This document shows positions 37,457-50,596 of a stretch of DNA of 64,000 nt, piece after piece (the first letter of the stretch is position 1; each line of letters opens with the position of its first letter). This DNA comes from Strongylocentrotus purpuratus (lineage: Eukaryota; Echinodermata; Echinoidea; Camarodonta; Strongylocentrotidae). The notes under the pieces are model-generated. The model did no database searches and had not been told where the DNA came from. It saw only the letters and a program-made list of their open reading frames with translations. The stretch is from assembly GCF_000002235.5 (NCBI RefSeq), contig NW_022145601.1:22113389-22177388 (forward strand), in the 5' to 3' direction. The position numbers and the translations under genes are program-made.

Positions 37457-37470
37457 GGGGGGGGGGGGGG
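37457..37470 (+). repeat. poly-G tract (G14)
   Basis: An uninterrupted G run following AGAGGA. Confidence 0.95.
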
Positions 37471-38073
37471 TCATGTTTATCATCTTATTTATTTTTCAGT
37501 AATAGATGAAACTTTTAACAAATAGACAACTGGAACTGGCTGGTCCCTATCTAAAGCTTTTTAGAAAAAGACACTTCATTACTCACTGGGTTAATTTCGT
37601 GGGGGCGAGAGGGGTTAATGCTCTTTCTCTGAAATATTACAGACAGGGGAGATGTTTAATAGAACTGGTCCAGTTTTTATCATAGGAGGAAAAGGCAGCA
37701 TGATTTCTCGGCAAGGCGTGCACATATATCTAGACAGAACTATTTGCCCCGGAGCTGGAAACGAAATTGAATTTTTCTCAACAAATCTAAAGTGATCTGG
37801 GAATGACCTGTCTGCTGTCGTTACGCCACAATCAATGTTCCCAAGAACATGACATGGTGAAAACTTCCAGACATGTTCGGTCCGACCGGGCGGGGCGGCA
37901 GGTAGCACTCTTAAGGGAGGGGTGAGGAAATAGTGTGTGGGCGTGGTCTGGGTCCATATATAAAGAATAGGATCTCAAATATATAGGGAACTCAATGATT
38001 AGGGGTGGGGCTGAGGTGCGGTGACCAGACATTGGCTCCAGGGACATTTGTTCAGGGCGTGGTTGTCAAATAT

Positions 38074-38132
38074 TTAGGGACAGGGTTAGAGTTGGATTCC
38101 TGTTTAGGGTTAGGCCTATAGGGTTAGGGTAA
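38074..38132 (+). repeat. degenerate telomere-like TTAGGG patch
   Basis: Words TTTAGGGTTAGG, AGGGTTAG and TAGGGTTAGGGTAA occur close together with substitutions and gaps. The window is clearly interstitial. A patch of opposite orientation lies at about 51.7-51.8 kb. Confidence 0.65.
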
Positions 38133-38149
38133 TGAATAGTATTTGGTTC

Positions 38150-39250
38150 AGGGCGGACGTCTTGACTTCAGAGCAATTGTCACAGGAACCTACATGTTGG
38201 TTGCAGATATTGAGAGGATAATCTCAATTTAAATCTGTAAAGTTTTTAAATTGTGTTAAAAGAAGAAAAAAAGTTGGTACAAATGAATAAACTTATTATT
38301 TCAAAGCAAAAAATGTTTTATGTAACTTGTCTCATGGGAGAGGGTGTTTCAGACTCTCGGGAAGCGAAATCATCATAGATCCGTACCTGATTGGTTCGTC
38401 ATTTACCATTATGTGTCATTAGCCAATGGCAGTGGCAAGCTAGGCAAGACTCCCTCCAACATTTCATCAGTGGGAGGGGATGTTTCCTCCTGTAACATCC
38501 ACCCCCTGTCTGGAAGCTAATGAACTTGGCCGCGAGTGATTCTGAATGGATTATATTGGATCAGCCCACTTCACAGCGGGGAGGCACATCCTGGCAGGAG
38601 CCGGAGGGATTGTGGCAGCTTTCTATCAAGGTGTACTTGTGTTTCACAGCAGGTGGACATTGTGGGAAATTCGTGGAAGGGAGGTTGTTGTGGAGCTGGA
38701 GATGATGTTGATAGTGCTGCTGATCATTTATTCATGGAGATGAGGATGATGAAAAATAAGAAAAATAATTTTAATAATGATATTGATAGAAAGGATAAAA
38801 AGAGAAGAGGAATTATTAAACTGAAGTAAGAATGAATGACAATACTTATATGGAAGAGATAACTATGGTAGATTAAAGAAGTAGGCAAATTTTGTAATGG
38901 ATAAAAGGGAAATGTAGAAAATGTATGAGGAAAAATAGGATGAAAGTATACATTAAAAAGTAAAAAGTGAAGGGAAAAAGGGAAAACAGCTTTTTTTCAA
39001 GGTAAACTTGAGCAAAAAAATAAAAACTCAATGATCTTCAGAATGTGTTATTCTCTTGACATTGAAAGAGAATCCCCCAAACAAATAATGGCTATCCTTT
39101 TCAGTAACAAAACTTGCTGAAGAAAATGTGGAGGAAAAAAAACTCCTGTTCGTTGAAGGTATGGGTTTCTCCATCTCTGCATGCCTTCAGCAAAATGACA
39201 ACACTGAAAAAACATCCACCAACATTCTTCTCATCTTCGAAACTCCAAGA
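38150..39250. other. non-coding stretch without recognised features
   Basis: Overlapping frames of 60-97 codons at 38520-38829 have no recognised domain. Nothing else supported. Confidence 0.4.
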
Positions 39251-39254
39251 ATGG

Positions 39255-39302
39255 GAGAAAAAGAAAGAGAGAGGGAGAGAGAGGGAGAGAGAGAGAGAGA
39301 GC
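39255..39302. repeat. GA microsatellite
   Basis: (GA)n with GGGA interruptions. Confidence 0.93.
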
Positions 39303-39660
39303 ATGTTTCTCGTCAGAAAGGAAATTACTGCCCTCCCTGTTGGCGTCAGGTGTAGGTTTTCGCTCCGCATTAGAGAAAACTTTTGATCGCCAAATTAGCG
39401 GAATCTCTGCCGCAAGAATTAGTTTAGTTCTGAAAACACCCCTCTGGCACATTAATTCTGTTTATGGAAAATAAACACGGAGGAAAAAATGGGCATGTGC
39501 CGTAGATGTTTTTTCAATCGTCCAAAGAATATAACCGGTGGTCAAATTGTTCCTAAAATGGGATGTAATGGCTGTATATAAGATTTTCCTCTTCTTTTTT
39601 CAACTTGATAATGGCACAAATGTGTAACACACTATCTGTGAAGTTGCATCAATTTACATA

Positions 39661-39693
39661 TGAGAGAGAGAAAGGGAGAGAGAGAGAGAGAAG
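39661..39693. repeat. short GA microsatellite
   Basis: GAGAGAGAAAGGGAGAGAGA-type run. Confidence 0.9.
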
Positions 39694-39699
39694 TAAACT

Positions 39700-40955
39700 T
39701 TCATAGAGTATATATTCCCTAATAAACTCCCCACCTTCAAAAATATTAACCTACTTGAAATAAAAACAGGTCAAAGGTCAGGGACTTGGAAGTGAACTTG
39801 CAATAGTCTCCATAACCATGACAATGATGCTAGATGATGCTATATCTTGTGTTTGTATAATTTGTGATGCTTATATACAACGAAACCTGTGGGCAAATGG
39901 CATTGTAAGGAAAGTAGATAACTACTCAACAGATCTCGTTATTATATTAGACTGTAAGGAGTAAGGCAGATTTCGTGGAATTTTGAAATGTCAGGACCCA
40001 CCTGGGAATGAGCGATAGGGGCAAAAGGACAGGCAACAAGACCTGCGTAATGGTAGATGGGATCGTTATCACCACCAAACTCTAGAAGCCGTTATCAACA
40101 CCCTTCCCATGCTCCCATCCTCATCCATTATTATGATCCTCATTAGCCATGCAAGCAAGGTCGAGCTAGAGATTTAAAGACCCATCGGTGCTTCTCCAGA
40201 AAAAAAATCTGAGGTTAATATTCCTGTAGCCACAAATGTAGTGGTCTATTTCACTACTAAGCCCTAAATTACTGGGGATAATAGCTCTATCTAATAATGT
40301 AAGCTTTATATAACAAAGAAAGAGCATAAATTTGCACCTTCACAAATTTTTGGGAGTATGAATTATTTATAAACTTTGTTTCCTTTTCAAGGTAGAAACT
40401 AAATATTAAGGTGATTTTGAATCACTGTAATGATACTTTGGAGCAAATATTAACGACAACAACATCTGCAACAAAAACAAAGCTCTTATTTACAGTAGGA
40501 GATCTATGGCTTGTGTAAATGATCACTAAAAATTCTAAGACTCTACGAAGACAGGATACATGGAGGGGAGATTGAGTAGGTGGGTGGGGTGGGGCAGTAG
40601 ATTTGGGTGTAAAATCACGTAGCTTGTTCGTCTCCGGTCAGTCGCTCGACGACGTTTACATCATTCATGTGATGTCCAGCGGAGCGTAAAATGGCGGCAT
40701 AATTTACATGGACTTGGCGAAGACATTAAACATTGATCATTCAAGAGTTATTCCTGTCGCCAAGCAAACTCTCGCTTCTTTTTAACGAGAGAGCCGAATG
40801 ATCAAACGTGGATGGACTTTCTTTACGATCTTTTTCTATCCCCACCTCCTTTTCAAGCTGTAGAAGGGATGAATCAGTTAGAGCATTTTTTGATGACGGA
40901 GAACGTTAATGATCTGTGAATTGTACAATTTGTTATGGTCTAATAAATTAATATT
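39700..40955. other. AT-rich non-coding stretch
   Basis: Nothing supported. The segment at 40620-40700 has several CpGs. Confidence 0.4.
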
Positions 40956-40961
40956 TGGAAC

Positions 40962-40981
40962 GGGGGGGGGGGGGGGGGGGG
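40962..40981 (+). repeat. poly-G tract (G20)
   Basis: The longest G homopolymer in the window. An 82-codon frame through it reads as polyglycine and is not supported as a gene. Confidence 0.95.
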
Positions 40982-40989
40982 TTCCTCTC

Positions 40990-43900
40990 GCGTTTTTGGT
41001 CGCAACAACATTTGGTACATTTCCCCAATATCTAGTTGTAGTTTGGAAATTCCTGCGATATGAATATATTGAACATTTTATGGGGTACTATTTCAGGCCT
41101 CTTTTTCCATTAATCATTATATTTTTTATTATTTCTGCTTTCAAAAGAAATGTTTGACATTTATAAAGGTATTATTTGTGCTCACCTACCACAGCATATA
41201 TTACCTCAAACTATTATTCATTTTCAAAGAAATAGCAAATCAGAAAACAAATGATCATTAAGTTGTGTAAACGCACCCATCACAGTCAACTATTTATAGT
41301 CTTGTGTATCTTTCACCTGAATTAAGAGAGGACTAAAAAGCCATTGTCCTGGGATGAACCCTCATAAAAGTGTTGACATTTAGCAGGTTGCGTTGTACCC
41401 TTCAAGGCTTGCGTGCTCCCACATTTTTGTCCAATTTCCTTGAGACATAACAACCATTAGTTTCAAGTTTAATTGCCAAGGTCCTCTGACCATCTGTCTG
41501 TGGGGAGAAAGGTAGATTAAAAAAAGCCAGAATCCAAAAAGAAAAAAAAATGAGGAAAGAAAAAAATGGAAAGAAGAAAAAAGACAAATTGTCTAGGAGA
41601 TGTGAGGGATTTTTTTCCTTCTCTTCATATCTTTATGTGAATGCCCAAAAGCCAAAGAGAAAAGTTTTAAAATGGCATGAAGAAAAAAATGCCCGGGAGA
41701 TATGATTAAGGAAGTGGTATCTTGATGTCTTTACAATTTTGTATCTTTTCCAATGTCTTGATATTTTCTAAAACTGAAAGAAATACAAGTCTGGATGTAG
41801 AGGTAGTTCTGACAACATTTTAGTTTCCATTTTCTAACTTCTTCAGGGTATTTAGAGAAATTGTTTTTAAAGGCTTTTGTTATTTTGAGGTGTCTTGACC
41901 CCACTACGACTCTATTTTTGGTCTTTATTTCATTTTAATTGTCAAAGCTGGAAAGATGGCTCTATGATGGGACATTTGTCCATTCCTACTTTTGTTTCTG
42001 TGGGTAAAGCAAATGTCATGTGCGACATAAAATGAAAATGAGCTTGGGGAATGGGGATATAGAAGTGTAATGATGTTTTGTTGCTACATTGGTGAAAAGT
42101 AAAGAACACCAAATACATTAAGTAAAGAACACGAAATACATTATACATTTAGACCTGCCCTCAATTTTCGTTAAACCTCAAGGCCACCCTAAGATATCAT
42201 TAGCCCTTTTGATATAATATTCCTACGATACCATATTCTCTGAAGTTGAATACTAGTTATAAGCTATCAATATGGGCAAGATGTCCTCATCTCGAATAGG
42301 GGATCGTTCTGAGGTTTCTTAAATTGAAGTAGAATAACCATTGACATTTAATGCAGTGACATTGAATACCAAGTAGCTCTTCATTTGGAAGGTCTTAGCG
42401 AAACGATTCAGATAATGTAGGCAAGAGAGAAAGGAGAACTGAAACTTTTTGACCTTCATCTTTAATATCCCATATATCCTGCAAAGTATAATAGTTTAGA
42501 ATAGCTCAGAGACAAATGTGTAATGACATTTGGGCTTCGAAAGGGTAAATATCACGCAGCAAAATATGCCGTCGGGGGCTTCATCGTTACAATTATCTTG
42601 TTGGATGGCGTGTCGAGTCCGCTCGCCGAATCCGAGATGAGACGTGGGATGGATGAGGGAGAAGAGAAGTAAGAGAAGAGGGAGAATTCATGTTTTATGC
42701 ATTAGACAATATGTCTGCAGGCTTATCTCTGTATGTGTATATTGAAGTAAAAGGGAATATGTATAGGTGTTTAGTCAATGTGTCACCTTTGACTCGGTTT
42801 TCGTAACTTTAAAAGCAAGTGAAAAATATGAAAACTCATCCTTTTTAGTATATTTTGATCAGGGGAGTTTATATCAGAAAGAGCGATCTAGGATTCTCTG
42901 TCTTGAACCCGAATGTACTACTTATTGTACAACTTGAATGAATCATGCTCATTTGTATTCCAATGATTGCCTAATTTGATGAATGTCCAGACTCGCCAAG
43001 TCGTATTCCTTCTTATGGAATATGATACCTGCTACACTTTGGCTATGACCTACGGGTTCAGAATATAAAGAAATGTTGCTGAGTTGTGAGAAAAAAAGTC
43101 ATGCACTTTAAGCCGAGCTCATTTTTCCTAGTCGATTTCATATACATAAATCAGGCCAACATTCACATGCAGTTGCTTGTAATTACATCAACAATTTTCA
43201 CATCCATGTATGAAAATGGGACATTTTCCACACTTCGCTTTTGCTTCTGGAACATATCTGTATGCCCTTCCCTCAAATTATTCATAAATTCTGCGAGGAT
43301 CATCTTTTTTCAACAAAAAACGGTTTCCTATCCATCCGTCTAACCATTCCGGTTTAATGTGTCCCAACATGCATTAGAGTCTACTTTCCATACTGACCAT
43401 TCAGAGCAGTTCAACCCGAGAGCCAGTATGTCTAGAAAATTTGCATATTACATTTCGACTATCACCACATCTTCCATCATCACTGTCAAACGCTTTCCTT
43501 TTTGTTGATTTTTTTTGCTTTTTCTTGCTCCCATGTTTCGCAAGGCCATTGGATCGTTAACAAATTTGGTCGGAAACATGGACTCGCCGTCAGACTTGGT
43601 GGCAGCAGAGTTTGCAGCCGACGTTTACGAGTGTTTGATGCTACTATCTGGGAGATGGCGCATTTCTCTTTGTTCTCTAATCACGAACACAAAAATTTAC
43701 ATTTTAATTGATATGTTTACTGGACTTCTTTCCTTTGATCCTCTAAGAGGTGTCATCAAAATTTGAATTCATCTATTAATCAATCCATTCCAATGAGTTT
43801 AATATTGTAATTCTTGTCAAAGCCTTTAGGCGACAGGATTTTTTCAGGTTTTCTTTGTTCTTTATCACTGACAAGTATACCCCTTTCCATTTAAACATCT

Positions 43901-44400
43901 GTTTTGAAGGATTGTGCCATTATGCCTTCTTGTATTTGGTAGAGCTTAAGTATACTGAGTTTTCTGATGATATATACATGCATGGACAACTAGGTCCTTG
44001 AGAAGTATAAACTTTGAAACTGAAGAAAGAAAGAAAGAAAACAAAAATGCCAGATCATGAAGCGAGATGAAAAAAATATAGATCTAAAATTGAAGTCCAT
44101 TTGATATCATTCCTATTTCAAGTCTACTTTGTCATAAATCAGTCATTTTTTAACCTTGGGGTAATTTTGGACAGGTTCTATGCGAAACCAAAGGCCTCTG
44201 ATTTCCTGTAATTTGTTGATGTCTTTGGCGAGATGCGATTGGCTTTCGGGCACGTCTAAACTATTTATTCCGGAAGGGCCAGCGCTTCCCAGTTGATGCA
44301 TATTTCACGTAGCACCTGCCGCCGTAGCTTGGGATCTTGTGGTTTTTCGCGTTTGTTTAGAAAGCGCTTTGTAACTATATGATGACATGGCATAGGCAGT
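40990..44400. other. AT-rich non-coding stretch
   Basis: No gene recognised. It holds a 23-bp direct duplication (42097-42142) and a small CpG-richer patch near 43560-43660. Confidence 0.4.
42097..42142. repeat. 23-bp tandem duplication
   Basis: AAGTAAAGAACAC(C/G)AAATACATT occurs twice back to back with a single difference. Confidence 0.93.
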
Positions 44401-44410
44401 AGATAGTATC

Positions 44411-44484
44411 CTCTGCGTAGAGCCAGAAGGTTGTTAGCTGTATGTAATAGTATATGAGCTTATGCCCTTCTGGCGCTCAGCAGA
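44411..44484. mobile_element. short hairpin element, GAGCCAGAAGG family (copy 7)
   Basis: Arms TAGAGCCAGAAGGTTGTTAGCT and GAGCTTATGCCCTTCTGGCGCT (read in parts) are inverted around a loop of about 15 bases. Confidence 0.78.
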
Positions 44485-44589
44485 TGATGTGACGTAGACG
44501 GGGGAGAGAGGGATAGTGATATAAGAGTTGAAGAGTGACAGATGAAATCTCAAAATGATGAAAGTAACCCCAGGGAGACGAGAGAGTTG

Positions 44590-44864
44590 AATGAGAGAGA
44601 GAGAGAGAGAGAGAGAAAGAGATGGAGAGAGAAAAGTGAGTGAGAGGGAGAGAGAGAGAGAGTTGAGAATTGAGAAGTCGCAATCAAAATGTTTAAAATT
44701 GCATAACACACACTATGGGGACAAGACAGTCGAATGGGGATGGAGAGACAGAGAGCTGGGGGAAAAAACAGAGAGAGAAGGACAGAGAGACGTTGCAATA
44801 GGAATAGAGGAGAGAAAACTAAATAATTTGGGAGAGATAGACAGTGATTGAGAGAGAGAGAGAG

Positions 44865-44903
<39 letters not shown>

Positions 44904-44910
44904 GGAAGAG
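44590..44910. repeat. GA microsatellite cluster
   Basis: Two (GA)n arrays (about 44594-44665 and 44846-44905) are separated by degenerate GAGACAGAG sequence. Overlapping Leu-Ser frames of up to 131 codons are artefacts. Confidence 0.95.
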
Positions 44911-45107
44911 TTTGAGAGGGAGAGGTAGCACTTGAGGGGATACATAAATAGCGCAATAATCCTCCCGTGACTTTTTAAGTTTTACTACCCGAAATGGCTC
45001 GATGCAATATCTGCACGCTAGAGCTCGAGCAAATGTCAGCGTTCCATCAATGCAAACAGCTAAGAAATGTGACGACGCAAGTTTTTAAGAGGTGGTGGGC
45101 GGGAGAA

Positions 45108-45121
45108 GGGGGGGGGGGGGG
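45108..45121 (+). repeat. poly-G tract (G14)
   Basis: The G run ends a GGTGGTGGGCGGGAGAA stretch. Confidence 0.95.
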
Positions 45122-45479
45122 CTTAGATAAGTCCAATTGATGTATTCAGGTTGCGTAGCATGAACAAAGTGCAACATATATTTAAGTACCTGAGAAGGGA
45201 AAGTGTGAAGCAAAAAGACAAATATTATTTGATATCCTGTTATATTATTCATGAAATATTCAGACATTGGAGAAATAAAGGAAGAAAAAAAAATTGCCAC
45301 TCATGCTCAAATAAGCTAATAATTCAAACAAAATTGTAATTTTTACAGAGATAGATCACTCTAGAATACTTCTGCACTGCTTACAGGTTGGTCATGTGAA
45401 TTAGATTTTACTGCAGGTAATCCTTGAAGAGTTTTTGTTTCTTTCAAGTTGAGGAGCATCAGATATCAGATCTTCTCAG

Positions 45480-46040
45480 TTGGAAAGGCTTCTACATAGC
45501 AGCATCTTCTCCTGCGATCAATGACTACCGACCCACTTTTCTCCCCACCCACCTTCTCCTGCTTTCTGAATGAGCTATTCTCTCCGCCGACAGCCGATGG
45601 GTTAATCGCGTCTCTTCCCATACTCAGGAAACAAGTTGTTATCTCTTGCTCAAGGGATGTACCGCTACAGTGTCAATACAGAGCGATAACATTCTCGTTT
45701 TCCTTAACCCCTCCAAACCCAACCGCATCCTGCAGGTGTGCGATCGAGAGGGAGAGGGCTGTTGTATTACGTCAGCATGATGGATGGCAAACGAGGGTAG
45801 GCCCTCTCTCGGGCTCTCCACCGCGCGCACCTCCTCCCGACGGGGACTTTAACGTTTGGCGAGGAAAGCGTTCCCTCGGCCACAGCGCTGGCTGAAAGCC
45901 CGGTGAATCGATAGTAAAGCAATTATGTTGACACACTTGTTTGCTTGTAGGCCTCCGTCGAGGCGTCCGGAATAGCGTGAAAATGCCTGCAATTTGCCCG
46001 TGCTGTGTATTTGGCTGATGTTCAAGCGGCAAGAGAGGAG
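45480..46040. other. CpG-rich patch
   Basis: Dense CpG around 45580-45980, for example CACCGCGCGCACC and GACGGGGACTT. Frames of 124 (plus) and 86 (minus) codons overlap and have no known domain. A regulatory or promoter role is possible but unproven. Confidence 0.4.
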
Positions 46041-46470
46041 CAGAGCAAATGTACTTGGTTTATTGTCATCTTAGAATGGTGGAATGTCAATAGCTAGCCT
46101 TCTCTCCAGACTGGCGCTTATTACATGTACATTCTATTCTATGCCAAACATTCAGGAATTAATTCAGATGGAGCAGTACTCAATCAATGTTGTTTGTATA
46201 ATTGAAGGGAGAGATTTTTCTTCTACATTTCCAGTTCTAGCAGGGTACAATTTTATTTCAGAGTAGCAATTTGGTTCAAAGAATTCTCCCTTCTTTCCCT
46301 TCTTTGTTTTCTCATCTTAACAAAATATAAGAATAGAACAGCTCTCTTATGATCTTCATTAAAGTAGCACCAGTTGGAAAGATGAGTGATGACAAAATCC
46401 AAGAAGACGCTTAATTTCTACCTTTCAAGCCTTCAAACCCCCTTATGAATTTCTTAACAGAAATGGAGAT

Positions 46471-46481
46471 TCTCTCTCTCT

Positions 46482-46512
<31 letters not shown>

Positions 46513-46540
46513 CCCTCCCTCCATCTCTCTCTCTGCTGTT
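46471..46540. repeat. CT microsatellite with C10 interruption
   Basis: (CT)n interrupted by a run of about ten C near its start. Confidence 0.95.
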
Positions 46541-46559
46541 AAGCCTTTTCATCTGTCTG

Positions 46560-47455
46560 TTGTCCTCTCCTGTCCAAAGTGATTAATTAAAGGGTTTCCA
46601 AACGCCATATTAGAAGTGGCCAGATTGCAAGTTGTAAATCCAGCTTGAATCCTTTCTGCTTCGGCCCCTGTGCTCTCTTCATCTACATGCTGCATGCACA
46701 GTCTCTGCACTATCCTAGGATGTACATATGCTGCATCTTTGGATATGAATACATGCTAATGCCTAGATTTAAGAATTCAAGTTCAATACTAGAAAGTTAG
46801 TTTTCTGCTACAAAAATATTGTTTTTTCCCTTCAATTTACTCACTTGATGATTGAATTTTACCATTTCTTTAAGTAATTAGTATTTTTGCTCCATCTTTC
46901 AATAGATAACATAAGCTGATGATGTTGGTCAAATTTTAGAATTTTTCAAACACCTTCGCTTCAATAAAGTATAAATATATATAAAGAGTAAGAAAATTAA
47001 AACAGATATTATAGACTGAAGCATCTTGGGACTTTCCCTTGATTGAAAGGAATTGTGTCTTAGACAATACATAGTCTGCTGCATGGGACTCGGAGGCAGG
47101 CAAGGTCTAAGTTGTACACTTTCAGAGAGAGTTAATGTCCTCTCATTAGATGCTATATAGTCTTTTCTTGGAAGAAAGAAGAAAGTTTGTGGCCATGCAA
47201 AGTCTCACAACCTCCATGTTAAACATGAAACACATTTATTAACTTACCCACAATGCATGTGGTAAATCTAGGGTTTCTCTCCGTTAATCGTCGATAAATC
47301 AATCGATTTCAGCGGCTTGAAAGGCTCCTACAATAAGGGTGTCAAGGTCATGAACATTTTGAATCTGATCCTCTAAACTTGGATTACAGTCTTTTTTTGA
47401 GTGCTTGAGGAAATGGCCTTCAAACTAGACAACATTTATCAGATTGGAGTGAAAT
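46560..47455. other. AT-rich non-coding stretch
   Basis: Nothing supported. GAGTTAATGTCCTCTCATTAG at about 47130 (read in parts) resembles one arm of the hairpin family but lacks its partner. Confidence 0.4.
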
Positions 47456-47470
47456 GGTGGGGGAGGGGGA

Positions 47471-47482
47471 GGGGGGGGGGGG
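47471..47482 (+). repeat. poly-G tract (G12)
   Basis: The G run sits in a longer GGGGGAGGGGGA purine stretch. Confidence 0.95.
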
Positions 47483-47657
47483 CAGGCAGGAGGGGCACTT
47501 TCTTTAAAGGAGTTGCTTTTATTTCTCTCAATGCCCGAATGACCAGATTGCTGTTGCCTTATAGTAGAAGGACCCTTAAGTAGGAGACAAGGAAATATCT
47601 TCTCTGTACATTCTTGTTCTTCATCCTGTTCCTGTTGAGAATTAATGAGCAGAAGTC

Positions 47658-47732
47658 CTTTGTTTAGAGTCGAAATAACATGAATTCTATATAAAATGCT
47701 ATGAGTTGATGCCATTCTAGCATTCAGCAGAC
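47658..47732. mobile_element. short hairpin element, GAGCCAGAAGG family (copy 8, diverged)
   Basis: The outer arms TTTGTTTAGAG and TTCAGCAGAC and inner words AACATGA and GAGTTGATGCC match the family layout. The core GCCAGAAGG is eroded on the left arm. Confidence 0.6.
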
Positions 47733-48488
47733 AACATTTGAATGGTATGAATATGAAATAACATATCAAGACTCGAGGATTAAATCTAGTATTTCTTTTA
47801 CTCTTCAACTCAATTTTCCAACACTGAGTTATGCTGCAGATATGAGCAAATTTTGTCATTACTTGAACTTCATTATTTCATTGATATTTGTCAGGGAAGA
47901 AATTATTCTGATAAATATTTATTGTTCAGTCATCAAAGGCATCAACACTCTGTCTGCAAGTTATTAACGGAAAGAAAAATCTTGATGATACTTCCTAGTC
48001 TTTACACACAAAATTGTACCTCGTTTCCTCGGCGATAGGCCCCTTCTGTCACGAAACTGTCCAGTCGAGTGTCAAAAAGCAGACAAGCTTGAGTCGCCTG
48101 AAGGATATGACCTTGCTTTAGAGTGACTATTACTCTGTCGATAGTAGAGCTATGAATGGTCGCCAGTTGTATCAAAAGAGAAGCAATAAAAAAAATACAG
48201 GCTTTCATGAAATGTTAATATTTCTCAAACTATTGTATTCAGAGGGTTTTAGGAGCTGTTGCTTTTCTATGGCTCCAGTGAAATAAATAGCTCTAGTTCT
48301 GTAGCTTACTTGAGTATAGAAGCAATTCAAAATATGCACAGTGGTTAGACAGGTACAAGTTAAGCAAGGATTTTTGGAATAAACTGTACAGTAACTGTAA
48401 ACTGTAAACTTTAATTGAGATATTGTGATCCAACTTGACCTGGGAAGATGTATTTACACTGGTCAGAAAAGTTCACAATACCATATTC

Positions 48489-48564
48489 ATCCGTTTTGGA
48501 GCTAGAAGGTTGTTGACTCTTATACATTAACAGAGAGTAAATGCCCTCCTGGCTCTAAACAGAC
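48489..48564. mobile_element. short hairpin element, GAGCCAGAAGG family (copy 9)
   Basis: The arms CCGTTTTGGAGCTAGAAGG and CCCTCCTGGCTCTAAACAGAC are inverted around a loop of about 30 bases. Confidence 0.82.
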
Positions 48565-48569
48565 TATTT

Positions 48570-49875
48570 ATCATTTATACTCTTTTTGATCTACTTCGAA
48601 ATGTTCACTGGAAGAAAATGAGAAAGATTTCAGAATCCAATGACTTTTGAATTAACTTGAATATATTTGAGAAATTGAAGAAAAAAGGAAAACAAAAACC
48701 TGTCAAGACTTGAAATTTGTAATGCATAAAAAGAGATTCCTTAAGAAAAGAAAGTTGGAAAGGACTTACATAGCTTCCAGCTTAATCTTTATTATATGCA
48801 ATGAAAAAGATAATGGTTTGCATATATCGTAAGAAGAAAAATTGTCAGAGCTGGGGTATTGCAGTGGTTTGTCTTTCGATGTTTTACCTGTGACTATGCA
48901 TCAGCATATTTATTTCCATCTAGGCACGAATTATTCATATCCTCTTCTGAAGAAAGGAGAATATTTTGATGAGTTTTTATCATTTTCTGAGGATTTACTC
49001 TCCCAGGGTATGGCTTGAAGGAGCGTATTCATCAATCTTAAGAAGACAGGGGGAAAAAAGAGATGGAAAAAAGGGCAGAGGTTTAGAAAGCATATTTTCT
49101 ACTTCTCTGGTGCGTCCTTTGACGGAAAAGTCATCTGATGCCGCGCTGGTAGAGTTGGGGAGGATTACCAGGCAATCTACCAATGAAAAAGAGACACATA
49201 AATCCTTTTCTGCATGTATCCAAGATGGAGGAGAGACTGACTGAAGATCATACCAGCCAAAAGCGCCTCCTGCATCTTACATGCGGCTATTGTGCATCAC
49301 GGAGGCTGAAAGAGCTCCGAAGGCCTGAAATAGTCATAGCTCGTATGAAATATGGAGCCACGTCTTTGCACGACGGAATACTACAGGCGCCATTTTATGT
49401 GTGTTCCACCCTTGGATGAAAGAAAACTAAGGAAAATCAAAGGAAACTGCTCAGGGCAGATCAGATCTTTGCAAACTCATTCATCATGCATTGCCATCAC
49501 GCAGCTGCCAGATTCTCCACCAGTATACACACTGTAGAAAAGAGGAAAGAAGGGAGCATTAAACCTTTTTTTGATGTCTAGAAACGTTTCCTGACTTGCG
49601 AGCTCGGTCCCAACAATAATTTGCCCACAAGTCAACCGTACACTTGAACTTTCCTATTGTTGCATTGCGGAGATGTGACTCGATAAAATAAGAGGGAAGA
49701 GAATTAACACTGGCAGCAGAATTGTTTCCATTTGGAAAGGGGTAACGCCACAAAAGAACCGGCTGATCGATCTGAAACTGTTCCCGATGCTTGGTGATAA
49801 AATCAGTGCGACAGTCTCTATTGAGCTGTAGGGCCTATACCCCCTCGGAATGAAGCTCTCTACATGTAGGAACAT
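48570..49875. other. non-coding stretch without recognised features
   Basis: Short open frames (up to 92 codons) with no domain. Moderately mixed composition near 49080-49540. Confidence 0.4.
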
Positions 49876-49880
49876 GTACA

Positions 49881-50199
49881 TAGAGAGAGAGAGAGAGATG
49901 GAGAGAGAGAGGGAAGGAAGAGAGAAGGAGTAGAGAAGGGGAGGGAGAGGGAGAGAGAGAGAGAGAGAGGGTGGAAAGGAGAGTAGATGTCAATGGGGAG
50001 AAAGAAAAGAGGAAAAGAAAGAATGTGAGAAAAAGAGAGCGAGAGATGGGCATATGCTAAAGGTGCGATAAGAGAAACTGCATATTGTGAAATCATTGGA
50101 GAGAAAGAGAGAAAAGTAGAGAGAGAGACAGAGGGGGAAAAAGATTGAGAGATGAAGAAGAGGAATTAGGAAGAGAATGGAGGTGAGATGGGACTTAGG

Positions 50200-50244
<45 letters not shown>

Positions 50245-50245
50245 C
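49881..50245. repeat. GA microsatellite cluster
   Basis: Several (GA)n arrays (about 49881-49972, 50095-50130 and 50203-50241) with GGGA interruptions. Leu-Ser frames on the minus strand are artefacts. Confidence 0.95.
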
Positions 50246-50587
50246 ATACATCAGTAGAAAAGGGGTACAGTATTATGGAATCGCTGAATAGGCTGCAAAA
50301 ATATTGCAATTTTATGCCCCCGAGCCCATGACAGTGGGGCGCATTGTAAACGGGACCCATCCATCATGGAGGGCTGTCGCCGATCAACAATACCGTATTA
50401 TCAACGAACAGAATAACGTGATGCACGAACTCTCTCATGACTTCTCCCGGGCCTCGGCCGGAATGCATGAAATTGTTGTTCGTGGATTCAAGAGGGTAAC
50501 AGAATTGCGGGAAGGCACAATAGACTCGTAAGTCTAGGCTTAACATCTGGCTCCATTAGCGACGATCAAATTATTTCTTATTCCTGC

Positions 50588-50596
50588 CGCGACAAA
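50588..50596 (+). promoter_or_regulatory. CGCGACAAA motif, occurrence 1
   Basis: An exact CpG-containing 9-mer in context GACAAAACCGGAATTACC. Three further exact copies lie within 9.2 kb. Its binding factor is unknown. Confidence 0.35.

Noticed and set aside
47119-47155. GAGTTAATGTCCTCTC resembling one hairpin-family arm
   Set aside because: The left arm is missing and the GCCAGAAGG core is not recognisable.
12900-47262. Shared word GCATTGTGGGTA near 12908 and, inverted, near 47248
   Set aside because: Two copies of a 12-mer with no shared flanks. Not enough to call a motif.
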